Shown piece after piece: positions 7,872 to 19,900 of a DNA stretch of 64,000 nucleotides (the first letter of the stretch is position 1; each line of letters opens with the position of its first letter). Under the pieces are notes generated by a model that saw only the letters and a program-made list of their open reading frames with translations, was not told where the DNA came from and ran no database searches. The position numbers and the translations under genes were made by a program. The DNA lies in the NCBI RefSeq assembly GCF_024808255.1, contig NZ_JANTYS010000026.1, forward strand, positions 22,270 to 86,269, in the 5' to 3' direction. Source of the stretch: Mucilaginibacter dorajii. GTDB taxonomy: Bacteria > Bacteroidota > Bacteroidia > Sphingobacteriales > Sphingobacteriaceae.

Positions 7872-9833
7872 TTATTCTATTTTTAATACTTTAAATTCTG
7901 TACGTCTGTTTAGCTGGCGGCCTTCGGGGTTATCCTTGCCGTTTGGTAATGAGTTTGGCGCTATAGGCTGGCGTTTGCCATACCCTTTAGCGTAAATCCT
8001 GCTCTCCTCAATACCACTGGCTATAATATAATCCACGCATGCCTGCGCACGGGCCTGTGATAGCCTCAGGTTGTATTTATCAGATCCTATTGAATCTGTG
8101 TGCGCGCTCAGCTCAACTTTTATTTTAGGATTGTCCTTCAATATGGTTACCAGTTCATTCAGCACTATTTTTGATTCGGGCCGTAAGGTTGCCTTGTTAA
8201 AATCGTAAAGCACGTTTTTGATCACAATGGGCTTATCAACCACAAAGGCCTGCAGGCATATATCAGGGTTGTTTAGGGTATCGCCACTCATTTGGTCGTT
8301 GGCAGGCACAGGCAATACCTTGCTAAAATAACCTTGTTTTTCAAGGTTGATCTGGTACGGCCGTTTGGTGGTTACCGCAAAAGCGTAACGTGCGGTATTG
8401 TCTGTCACGATGCTTTTGATAACCTGCCTGGTTAACGAATCAATAAAGCTCACTTTAACACCGGGCAGCGGCTTGTGTGTATCGCAATCTATCACAAGGC
8501 CACTCAGGATATGCCTTTTATCTTTTATCTCGAACAGGTTCAAACAGCAATCAGATTCGCGGTCGCTGCTGATGTAGAATTTGTTGCTATCGTCATGATC
8601 CGGCAGGTAATACAGATCATCTTTGGCCGAGTTCATAGGATAACCCAGGTTTTTCGGCTCGCTCCAGCTACCGTTATCATCCCAACTATCAAAAAAGTCA
8701 AATCCACCCAAACCAATAAAGCCTTTCGAACTATAAATGAGCCGCTTATTAGTCATATCATAGTATGGTGCCTGCTCATCCATCGGGGTGTTAATGGTAC
8801 TGCCAAGGTTGGTAGAGTTAACGGCATCGCCGCTATCGTCTAAATCGCTCATCCAAATATCATCGCCACCCTGGCCGCCGGGTTTGTTTGATGTAAAATA
8901 CAAACGCTTGCCATCGGCAGTAATAAATGGCTGTATGGAGTTAAAACCATCGGCATTTATATTAGTCCCCATTTTTTTAGGGGTGCCCCATTCGCCATTG
9001 GCAAGCTGACTGTAATAAATGCCGTGTAAAACTTTGCTGCCGTCTTTATACCAGCGGGTAAAGTACAGGCGTTGTCCATCAGCGCTAATGGCCGGGGTAC
9101 CATATTCCAGGTCGCTCTTGCCGTCGTCGTTTTTAAAACTGATAGCCACAGGTTCTGTAGGCTTATCCTTTGTAACTAAATATACCCTGTTCAGGTGTTT
9201 TCTTTCGTTTTTAAGAAACCGCGATGAAGTAAAATACTGGTTTCCATCCCGCTGTATCAGCGCATAATCCGATCCGTCTGAATAATAAACACCATCCATC
9301 TTCTTCACCTCTATCAACAATGGATACTGGTACTGCTCTTTTGCAAAGCGGCAGTTTTTGATCTCCCGTTGCGCCATCAGCTTATATTTTTCTTCGCCGG
9401 TAAACGTTTGATTAAATTGTTCAAGCTGGGTAATAGCCTCATCAAAGTGCTGGTTGGCCCGCATGCACACGCCATACCAAAGCCTGGCCAGCGGATATTG
9501 CGCTTCATAATTCTCGTTAATTACGTTGTAATACCAACCCTCGGCCTCCAGGTAGTTTTCATATAAGCGGTATGAGTCGGCCAGCTGATAGCAGATATAT
9601 GCCCTATCTGTTGATTTCGCGCTTTTATCGACCTTGCCGGTAGCGTGATATGGGATAGCCTGCTTTTTAATGAGGCTTAAACCTTCGGCAGCCTGTTTGT
9701 AATAAAAGGCCGCCTCATAGTAATCTTTGTTATTAAAAGCTTTGTCGCCAAACGCGCGCGGATTAGCCTTATACTGGGCTTCTACAGTAACAATGGATAC
9801 GAGCAGGAGTATGGTAAAAAATATCTTCTTCAT
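7872..9833 (-). CDS. PorE-like OmpA family protein with TPR and PD40 propeller
   Basis: A 653-residue cell-envelope protein with the layout of PorE, a peptidoglycan-anchoring protein of the type IX secretion system. After a signal peptide (cleavage near VEAQ) come TPR-like helices (about 25-170), WD40-like PD40 blades (about 195-430, with DGQRLYFTRW, DGKRLYFTSNKPGG and RLIYSSKGFIG), a carboxypeptidase-regulatory-like beta domain (about 445-525) and an OmpA domain with DFNKATLRPES, SAHTDSIGSDKYN and LSQARAQACVDYI. It starts 12 bp after the PorP/SprF gene, so the two are probably co-transcribed. Core T9SS genes are absent here, so this may be an adhesin-specific paralogue rather than the housekeeping PorE. 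Confidence 0.85.
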   Translation of the reverse strand: MKKIFFTILLLVSIVTVEAQYKANPRAFGDKAFNNKDYYEAAFYYKQAAEGLSLIKKQAIPYHATGKVDKSAKSTDRAYICYQLADSYRLYENYLEAEGWYYNVINENYEAQYPLARLWYGVCMRANQHFDEAITQLEQFNQTFTGEEKYKLMAQREIKNCRFAKEQYQYPLLIEVKKMDGVYYSDGSDYALIQRDGNQYFTSSRFLKNERKHLNRVYLVTKDKPTEPVAISFKNDDGKSDLEYGTPAISADGQRLYFTRWYKDGSKVLHGIYYSQLANGEWGTPKKMGTNINADGFNSIQPFITADGKRLYFTSNKPGGQGGDDIWMSDLDDSGDAVNSTNLGSTINTPMDEQAPYYDMTNKRLIYSSKGFIGLGGFDFFDSWDDNGSWSEPKNLGYPMNSAKDDLYYLPDHDDSNKFYISSDRESDCCLNLFEIKDKRHILSGLVIDCDTHKPLPGVKVSFIDSLTRQVIKSIVTDNTARYAFAVTTKRPYQINLEKQGYFSKVLPVPANDQMSGDTLNNPDICLQAFVVDKPIVIKNVLYDFNKATLRPESKIVLNELVTILKDNPKIKVELSAHTDSIGSDKYNLRLSQARAQACVDYIIASGIEESRIYAKGYGKRQPIAPNSLPNGKDNPEGRQLNRRTEFKVLKIE

Positions 9834-9845
9834 GGATTGGTAGAT

Positions 9846-10847
9846 TTATAACCTTGGACAAACAGGCTCTGGTTCCTGGATCCGTTTGCGGAAAACGTAG
9901 CTGATAGACAATTCTAAACCGCCCTGGCTTGATGTTGCCTTGCTTAATGACGATGTATTGAAATCATAACTTGCACCAATGATCATGCTATTTACATGAT
10001 ACCCGATATTTGCAATTGCCGCATCCTGAAAGCGGTACATGCCGCCAAAAATCAACCCTTTGTCATCCTGCATTTTTAGCTCGGCATACGCGCCAATTGC
10101 TTTTTCCTGGGCTTTTTGCTGGCGCATGTAAATGGCGTGTGGTATCACATCAAAAAGTTCAGATGCTTTTATCCGCACCCCGCCATGCACGGTGTAACGT
10201 AATGGCAACTTGCTTTGGCTGCCATCAACCGCGAATGGATCTTTGGAGCGGGCCAGGTGTCCTACACTTACTCCCCCGAATAAGTTGGCATTATGCAGTG
10301 GATCACCGTCATAATAAAAGACACCCGCGCCCGCGTCAAAGATCGTGGCATTCGTATTTAAAAAGTTCTCGTTGCTTGGTAAAGTGGGGTCAAAACCGCT
10401 GTTGGGGTTATACTGGCTACCAAACTGGGCCTTGGATGGATCAAAGCTGCGGTTAATAACACCAGCGTTAATACCAAAACTTATTTTTTTATAACCGTCA
10501 TTTGATACTGCAATGGCATATCCAAAAGTACCGTAAGCCGCAAAATAATTGTAGCCCACGTCGCCCGCTGCCTGGTTCAACACGTTAAAGCCTACGCCTA
10601 CTTTGTCGGTAGGGCGATAGTCTAACGAAAGACCTTCGGTTTGGTAGGCGTTATTAATAGTTGCGTATTGGTTTTTAAAGTTGGCATTAACCCGTAAATC
10701 GCCATTGATAACTCCTGTTAAAGCAGGGTTAAGATATATGGGATAAGCATAGTACTGAGAAAAGTGCGGGTCAATCTGGGCCTGTAAGCGGCTGATGAGC
10801 CCCAATTGAAGCGCCGCAGCCATCATGATCATGAGTAGTTTTTTCAT
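9846..10847 (-). CDS. PorP/SprF family type IX secretion outer-membrane protein
   Basis: A 333-residue outer-membrane barrel of the PorP/SprF family. A signal peptide ends near LQAQ, followed by the family hallmark HFSQYYAYPIYLNPALTG. The rest alternates beta-strand-like segments, and the C-terminus reads LELSISYVFRKR. Members of this family act with partner adhesins such as SprB, or as part of the T9SS in PorP. Here the gene sits directly after the giant CHU_C adhesin, as SprF does after SprB, so it probably helps export or anchor that adhesin. The partner role is inferred from position. Confidence 0.92.
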   Translation of the reverse strand: MKKLLMIMMAAALQLGLISRLQAQIDPHFSQYYAYPIYLNPALTGVINGDLRVNANFKNQYATINNAYQTEGLSLDYRPTDKVGVGFNVLNQAAGDVGYNYFAAYGTFGYAIAVSNDGYKKISFGINAGVINRSFDPSKAQFGSQYNPNSGFDPTLPSNENFLNTNATIFDAGAGVFYYDGDPLHNANLFGGVSVGHLARSKDPFAVDGSQSKLPLRYTVHGGVRIKASELFDVIPHAIYMRQQKAQEKAIGAYAELKMQDDKGLIFGGMYRFQDAAIANIGYHVNSMIIGASYDFNTSSLSKATSSQGGLELSISYVFRKRIQEPEPVCPRL

Positions 10848-10875
10848 AGTAAAGGTTTATTTATGTTGATGGTTG

Positions 10876-10907
10876 ATCATGTGCCCCAACATATTGGGGC
10901 ACATGAT
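10876..10907. terminator. 14-bp hairpin just after the adhesin stop codon
   Basis: Arms ATCATGTGCCCCAA (10876-10889) and TTGGGGCACATGAT (10894-10907) pair perfectly around a 4-nt CATA loop, 4 nt past the adhesin stop. No long T-run follows on the leftward transcript, so it may be an mRNA-stabilising 3' hairpin or a leaky terminator that sets adhesin:SprF ratios. Confidence 0.65.
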
Positions 10908-10911
10908 GCTT

Positions 10912-13900
10912 TTATCTTAACAGTGTTACAGTTCCCTTCATTTTTATTGGCTGCCCATCGGTTGTTAAGCCGGTTAGGTAGTAAACATATACCCCAACAG
11001 GCTGGGCATGCCCTTTATAAGTGCCATCCCATCCGGCCGATTTATTGGTGGTGCGGAACTGCAGTTCGCCCCATTGATCGTAAATAGATAAGGTTAAACT
11101 TTGAATGGTATTACCAAACACCTGCAGTAAATCATTATTACCATCTCCGTTCGGCGTAAACACATTTGGTACAAAAATTCCGTTACCGAATGGATTGTTG
11201 GTAGTAGCGGTAACAACAGCCGAGTTAGCACCCAAACCGCATGGCCCGGTTGCCCGCACAATGATGGTTACAGTTTGATTGGCGCTTAAACCGCTTACTT
11301 CATGTGTTGTACCGGCACTGCCAGAACTTGGCGCTATAAAGGTTGCACCATTATCAAGGCTTACTTCATAACCGGTAGCACCGGGCACCGCGCCCCACGT
11401 AAAGGTTATAACACTTGTACTGGTATTACTTGCACTTACAACCGGCGCGGTTAATGCAGGAATAATGGTTACAGTTACCGATGTACGTGTTGCCGATGCA
11501 CAGCCTCCTGTGTTGTTTACAGCCTCGGCGTAGTATGTTATGTTGTTACTAAGGCTCGGCGTAATGAAGCTTGCACCTGTAGCTAACGCGGTACCGCCTG
11601 TTGCATTGGCATACCAGTTAATAGTAGTATTAGCCGAACTTGTTGCCGATAAAGTAGCCGTTGTTCCCGGGCAGATAGCAACATTGGGCACGTTTACCTG
11701 TGGCGCGTTTGGCGCTGTTGTTACTGTTACCGTTGCACTGGTACGTGTTGGCGAAGAGCAACCTGTGCTATTAATAGCTTCGGCATAGTAAGTAGCAGAA
11801 ACAGATAAAGCAGGTGTCACAAAATCGGTACCGGTAAACAGCGGTGTGCCTCCTGCTGCATTGGCATACCAGCTATATGTAAAGCCGGCTTGCGGATTGG
11901 ATATACTCAAGGTAGCTCGCGAGCCCTGGCAATCAGTAACGGCGTTGTTGACCAACACAGGTGCACCAGGCGCGCTGTTAACATTTACCTGCACCGTGGC
12001 CAGCGACGAACTACTGCACGAGCCATTTGCAGCCTCTACATAAAAGGTAGTATTCGCATTAATTGGCCCTGTTACATAAGTAGCCCCGGTGAATAGTTTG
12101 GTTGTTTTTGCTGCCGATGAATACCAGTTATAAGTTAATGCAGCCTGTGGCGATGATACCGAAAGTGTAGCCGTACTGCCTTTACAAACAGCCACGGTTG
12201 CTGCTGTTGGCACAGGTGTACCTGGCTGTGGTACTATTGTAACATTTACAGCCAGCCTTGCCGATGGTTTGCAATTTTGCCCGTCGGTTGCCTCAACGTA
12301 GTAAGTTGTGTTTTGGGTGATGGCAGGCGTTACAAAGCTTGTACCGGTATAAACAGAATTGCCACCTGTTGCCACTGTATAGAAATTATACGTAGTGCCG
12401 GCCACAGGATTTGTTATGCTGATGGTAGCCACACTATTTTGGCAAACGCTTAAGCCAGCGGCATCAACTGTTGGTGTTGGCGCGGTAGTATTATTAATGG
12501 TAATCTGCACCGCAGTACGGGTTGATGATGCGCAACCACCCGCCGTAGTCACAGCCTCTACATAATAAGTAGTTGTGGCCGATATTGGAGGTGTAACATA
12601 CGTTGCCCCTGTAAATACCGGTGTGCCACCCTGGGCAACGGTATACCAGTTAAAGGTAACGCCTTGCGTAACACTTGTAGCAGTAAGCGTGGCTGAGTTA
12701 CCAGAACAAACTGATGGTGTTGCCGAACCGCCCTGCGCTGTTACTACCGGAGCAACAGGTAACGCGTTTACATGCACATCAACCTGAGTGCGGCTTGATG
12801 AACTACAACCGGTGCTGTTTACTGCATCTGCATAGTATGAAATATCTGCCGATAAATTAGCAGTGGTAAAGCTTGTACCGGTAAATATTGGTGTGCCACC
12901 TGTAGCTGCTGAATACCAGTTGTAGGTAAAGCCTGCTGTTGGATTATCAATACTTAAGGTAGCTTTTGAACCTACACAGGTTTGTACAGGTGCACCACCC
13001 GCAACAACAGGTGCCGATGGTGGTGGTATGATATTTACCCTCACCTGTGCCAGGTTACTGCTGTTACAGCCCGAAGTATTTGCTGTCGATACATAGAAGT
13101 TAGTACTGGTTGATATCGGCCCGGTAATATAAGTGCTGCCGGTAAATAACACAGTGGTCATAGCAGGCGAATCATACCAGGTGTAGGTAATACCTGCCTG
13201 TGGTGATGCCACAGATAAGGTAGCGCTTGCACCCGCGCATACAGGCACTGTTGATGCTGTAACTGTAGGATCTGCTGGTAACGGGTTTAAAGTAACCTTA
13301 ACAGGTGTACGGGCCGATGGGTTACAGTTGCCTGCACTTGCTGCCTCAACGTAGTAAGTTGTTGTAGCGGTAATTGCAGGCGTTGTAAATTGTGTACCGG
13401 TAAATAACAGTGTACCTCCCGTTGCAAAATTGTACCAACGGTAAACCTGGTCGGCTTGTGGATTGGTTATGCTGATGGTAATGGTTGAGCCATCGCAAGC
13501 GCTTAAACCACCCGCTGGCGCGGTAACCTGTGGCGGCGTTGGTATTGGCAGAACGGTGATATCAGTTTTTGCGCGTGTGCTGCTCACACAACCACTGCTA
13601 TTTGCAGCTTCAACAAAATAGCTAATGTTGGCCAGCAAATTATTGGCAGTAAATGTAGTTCCGGTAAATATTGGTGTGCCGCCGGTAGCAGCGGTATACC
13701 AGTTATAAACCAGGCCCGCAACAGGATTATTCACACTAACGGTTACACTGCCACCGCTACAAACCTGGGTTGTAGCGGCACTTAGTATTGGTGCGGTTAA
13801 TGTACCGCTTACGGTGATATTTACCGGTGTGCGACCTCCGTTATTGATACAGCCTGTTGTAGTATTTGATGCCTCAACATAGTAAGTAATATTCTGGCTA

Positions 13901-16900
13901 ATGGCAGGCGTAGTAAAAGTAGCGCCTGTACCCGCGGCTGTTCCACCTGTTACAGCGGTATACCAGCTATAGGTAACGCCTGCTTCTGGTGTTAACACGG
14001 CCAGCACCGCTGTGCTGTTAGCACAAACCTGTACATCGGCAGCAACAACACCGGGTTTTGATGGCCTTGCATTAACCTTTACAGTACCCAGGGTACGGGC
14101 CGGGCTGGTACAGGTACCGTTGCTTATTTCTGCGTAGTAAGTTTGGGTAGTAACAGGGTTTACCGTATAGGTAGCACCTGTAAATAACAGCGTTCCATTT
14201 GTAGCCGCGTCATACCATTTAACTGTCGCGGTACCGGCATTGGTTACAGTTAAAGTGGCATTATCGCCTGCGCAGATCTCTACATTATTACTTGCCAGTA
14301 CAGGATTAACAGGTGACGGTGTCACATTAGCTGTGGCGGCTACCCGGTTGGGGTTAACGCAACCATTGGCTGTGCGGCTGCTTTCTACATAATAAGTTGT
14401 AGTTGCGGCCAATGCCCCGGTAGTAAACGTAGCTCCGGTATGCACTAATGAACCACCCACAGCCGCGGTGTACCATTTATAAGTTACACTGGCGCGGGCA
14501 TTGCTCACCGTGAAAGTGGCTGTGCTTCCCTGGCAAATATTATCGGTTGATGCAGCCAGTTTTGGTGCGTCAACCTGTTTGGTTGCATAATAAATGCTGG
14601 CCGAATTTAAGGCCGATAACACCCCGCCCAACAAAGTTACTTCAACCCTGTCGTAAGTCCCTTTAGGTGCAAACCTAATGATTGCGGTTTGTGACCCTGC
14701 CAACAGGCGGATGTGCAGTAAGTTACTGCTTAAGGTGATACGGTCGTTATTATAGGTAGCGCCATTGTATGATGCTATCTGAATACCATCAAGCACCCCT
14801 GCGGTAAGCAGGCTTACAGGTAATCCTAACTTAACAGTTACGCTATCGCCGGCATTACCGGTATCGCCAAATATCAATTGCTGACTAACATTGGCCCCCA
14901 ATAAACCAACAGTTAATTGAAGCTGACTGGCATTAGTTGTATCAATATCAACAGCGTTGTTAGGCGTGCTAACAGTACAGCCCACGCATATACCGGTGGC
15001 AGTAAAGTTTTGTGTCGATGCAAAATCGCATGAAGTTGAGAAAATTGGATTTACAGTAATGGTAACCGGCGTACGTGTTGGGCTGGTACAGCCTGTGGCT
15101 GCAAGCGTACTTTCAACATAATAAGTCATGTTTGAAGTAAGCGCCGGCGTAGTAAAGGCAGCACCGGTAAATATTGGCGAACCACCACTTGCCGCGGTAT
15201 ACCAGTTAAAGGTAGCGCCTGCTGTGGTTGATGTAGCTTTAATTACAGCTGTTTGGCCAGACGAGATCTGGGCATTGGCTGGTGTTACTGTTAAAGCTGG
15301 TGCGACAGGAGTTGGGTTAACCACAACATCTGTTTTTGCCCTGGTCGAGCTAACACAACTGCCTGCGGCTGCCTCTACATAATAAGATGTATTGGCAGTA
15401 AGATTTGGGGTGGTGTATTGTGCCCCGGTAAATATTGGCGTGCCTCCTGTAGCAGCAGTATACCAGTTAAAGGTTACGCCTGGCTGGGTAGATGAGGCCG
15501 ATAATACAGCCGATGAACCTGAACAGGTTTGTACAGTAGCCTGCGCAACCTGCGGTACCAATGGCGTAGCGGTAACGTTGGCAGTTACCTGGGTACGGGT
15601 CGAACTTGTGCATGAACCCGCACCTGCGGCCTCCACAAAGTAAGATGTGGTTTGGCTTAATGCCCCGGTGGTATAGCTATTACCGGTATGTACTAATGTA
15701 CCACCGGTTGCGGCTGTATACCAGTTAAAGGTAACCCCATTTACAGGCGTTGCCGCAAAGGTAGCCGGCGAGCCTGAACATATGGTAACATTGGCTGTTG
15801 CAACCACCGGAGCCGCTGGTGTAGGTGTTACGGTAACGGTTACCGGTGTGCGGGTAACCTGGGTACAGCCGTCTGCTGTTCTGCTGGCTTCTGCATAATA
15901 AGTAGTAGTAGCATTTAAAACCGGTGTATTAAATGTTGCCCCGGTAAATACAGGATTGCCGCCGGTTGCTGTAGTATACCATTTTACGGTAACGTAGCTT
16001 GGGACAGTAGCAGTCAGCGTAGTTTGTGTTCCGGCGCATGCAGTTACTGCGTTGGCGGTAATTACCGGTGCCGCTACTTCCTGTGCGGCGTCATAAATAT
16101 TCAGGGCGTTCAAAACACCTGCAACACCAGAGTTTAGGCGAACCTCAACCCGGTCAAAATCTGCAGCGGCTTTAAATGTCACCCTAAAACGGCTTGTTCC
16201 GCTCAGCAGTTGTATGCTTATTAATGAGCCATTCAATGCAAAACGATCATTATTATAAGTGGCTCCATTATAAGTAGCCAGGCTAATCTGCGATAGCACA
16301 CCCACACTGGCCAACGCTCCTGGGATACCAAGATCAACCACTACGGTGTCGCCTGCCCTGCCTGTGTTGGCAAAGCGTAAGGTTTGTTGTGAGTACCCAC
16401 CTAATAAACCTACCGGGGCGCTCAATTGCGCGAAGGTGTTACTGTTGGCATCAACAGAACCTGTTGCATTATTGATACCGCAAAGCACGCAAAGTAAACC
16501 ACTGGTAGTATTGGTTTGATCGATGGCGGCGTCGCAAGGTACAGGGTTATTGCTGATGGCATTGATGGTTACACTGCCAGATGCCCTGGTGGCCGATTTT
16601 GAGCCTGTGGCGCTAACAACCGCCTCGGCATAATAAGTAGTTGCCGCAAATAATGGCGGCGATGTAAAGGTAGCACCGGTATAAATGCTGGTACCGCCTG
16701 TTGCTGTGGTGTACCAGTTAAATATAGTACCGGGAGTTGTTGATGATGCAGTTAATGTGGCCGATGTACCCGCGTTTATAGCTTGTGTTGGCGGTGCAAC
16801 TGCTACGTCTGGTATTACCAGTGGCGTAACGGTTACTGGTACAACGGTCCTGTCTGGCGATACACAATTACCTAAAACAGATTCGGCGTAATAGGTTGTA

Positions 16901-19900
16901 TTGGCCGATAAAGCCGGTGTGGTAAAAGTACTGCCTGTAAATACAGCAGTTCCGCCTGTTGGCTGTGTATACCATTTAATGATGGCGTTGGTTGCTGCCG
17001 TAGCTTTAAAGGTAGCTGTTTGCCCTGTGTTGATGCTGGCGCTGGGAGGGATTACCGTTGGCTTAGCCGGTGGATCATCAACTGTAACAACTACCGCGTA
17101 ACGTGTTGGGCTTACGCAGGTACCGCGGCTATACTCTACATAATAAGTGGTATTTGCATTTAAATTTGGTGTAGTATACGTAGTACCGGTATGTAATGAC
17201 GCGCCTCCTGTTGGGGTAGCATACCAGTTAAATGCTCCGTTTGCAGGTGATGGTGCAGTAATAGAAACTACTGCAGGGCTGCCTTTACATACCTCGGTTG
17301 ATGCCGGGTTAAATACCGGTTTTGGATATTGCTGTAATGCATAGTAAACCTGCAATGAGGTAAGCAAATTAGCGATACCAGAGTTAAGCCTGATCCGTAG
17401 CCTGTCATACGCCGCAGTTGCAGGGATCAGCACTACGTAACGATTGGTGCCGCTTAGCAACCTTACAGTGATCAGGTTATTATCCAGCGTTAGCGTGCTG
17501 CCAACGGTAGCACCATTTAACAGCGATACCTGGATGGCACTCAGTACGCCCACATCGGCCAAACCAACCGGACTTTGTAATACCAGCCTGATGGTATCGC
17601 CGGCAAAACCCGCCTGTTGAAACTGCACCGTTTGTTCGCTATAGCCACCCAATAACCCTGCAGTTACAGTTAAAGTTGATGCGGTAGTTGTATCTGCATC
17701 TGTTGCCAATACAGGATTGGTGATACCACATAATACACACACACCATTTACATCATTAGTTTGTTGGTTAGCAAATGAGCATGGCGCGTTGTTATTGATG
17801 GTAACATTAATAGTGATAGGTGTCCTGGCTGCCGATTGGCAACCTGCCGCGTTCACCGCCGCTACGTAATAGGTAGTGCTACTGTATAACAAAGGTGTAG
17901 TATAAGGAGTACCCGTAAACACCGGGGTGGCTGCTGCTGCCGAAGTATACCAGTTGTAGGTAATGCCTGTTTGTGCATTGGTTACCGAAATAGTTGCGTT
18001 TTGGCCTGCAGCTATTGTCAAATTATTAGCAGCTAAAACCGGGTTAGCGGGTTTAGGGCTTACGGTTACAGTAGCCTGCGCCCTGCTTGCGCTGGTGCAA
18101 CCGGTTATGTTCACCGCTTCGGCATAATAATTTGTATTAGCGTGTAAAGCAGGCGTAGTAAAGTTTACACCGGTAGATAGTACAGTACCACCTGTTGAGG
18201 TGCTGTACCAGTTATACGTTTGACCGGCAACCGGGTTAGCTATTGATAATATGGCTACATCTCCATCGCAAATGGTTGTGGTTGGGATAGCTATTGTTGG
18301 TGTTGCAGGCAACGGGCTAACCGTTGCGGTTACTTTAGTCCTTGTCGCACTTACGCAGCTTCCGCCTGCTACAGCCTCAGCATAAAGGCTGGTAGTATTA
18401 GTTAATGCGGCTGTTGTATAGTTGTTTCCGGTAAATATCGGGGTACCACCGGTTGGGGTAGCATACCAGCTTACCGTAACACCCGCAACTGCAGTTGCAT
18501 TGAAAGTAGCTGTTGAACCCGGGCACACAGTTGCGTTAGCGTTGGCAACCACCGGAGCTGCCGGCGTTGTAGTTACAGTAACAGTTACCGGTGTGCGGGT
18601 GCCCTGGGTACAACCATCAGATGTTCTGCTGGCCTCCGCGTAATAAGTTGTAGTAGCATTTAAAACTGGTGTATTAAATGTAGTACCGGTGAATACTGGT
18701 GTGCCACCTGTTGCTGTAGTATACCATTTTACAGTAACGTAATTTGGTACCGTTGCTGTTAGTGTAGTTTGTGTTCCGGCGCAGGTAGCTACAGCATTTG
18801 CACTGATCACCGGCGCTGCAACTTCCTGCGCGGCATCATAAATATTTAAAGCGTTTAAAACGCCGGCTACGCCAGAGTTTAACCTGATCTCTACCCTGTC
18901 AAAATCGGCAGTGGCTTTAAAGGCTACACGGAAAAGACTTGTGCCACTCAATAAACGGATACTCAGTAATCCGCCATTCACACTAAATCTATCGTTATTA
19001 TAAGTAGCGCCATTATAAGTAGCCAGACTAATTTGCGATAGCACACCTACACTGGCCAGGCTTCCGGGAATCCCAAGGTCAACAATCACGCTGTCGCCAA
19101 CATGAGCCACATTAGCAAATTGAAGTGTCTGTTGTGAATAGCCGCCCAATAAACCTACCGGGGTACTTAATTGCGAGAAGGTATTGCTGTTGGCGTCAAT
19201 AGCACCGCCTGCATTGCCGATACCGCAAAGTACACACAGCAAGCCGCTGGTGGTATTGGTTTGGGCGATGGCCGCATCGCAAGGTACCGGATTATTGCTG
19301 ATAGCATTCACCGTAACGCTGCCTGATGCCCTGGTTGCTGATTTTGTACCAGTTGCGGTAACAACAGCCTCGGCATAATAAGTAGTGTTGCTGAATATCG
19401 CCGGAGAAGTAAATGTTGCCCCGGTAAATATACTTGTACCCCCTGTTGGCGTAGTATACCAGTTAAATATAGTACCAGGTGTTGTTGATGACGCAGTTAA
19501 AGTGGCCGATGTACCCGCGTTTACAGCTTGGGTTGGCGGCGTTACGGTCACATTCGGAATCACTACCGGAATCACGGTTACCGTTACCACGGTTCTATCC
19601 GGCGATACGCAGTTGCCCAAAACCGCTTCGGCGTAATAGGTTGTATTGGCATTTAATACAGGTGTGGTGAAAGTGCTGCCTGTAAACACCACTGTACCGC
19701 CGGTTGCTTGTGTATACCAATTAATGGTGGCATTGGTGGCAGCTGTAGCTTTAAATGTAGTTGTTTGCCCACTGTTGATAGTTGCACTGGTTGGTGTAAC
19801 CACCGGTTTTGCCGGCGGATCATCAACCGTAACCGCAACCGCGTAACGGGTTGGGCTTACGCAGGTGCCACGGCTATATTCTACATAATAAGTGGTATTG

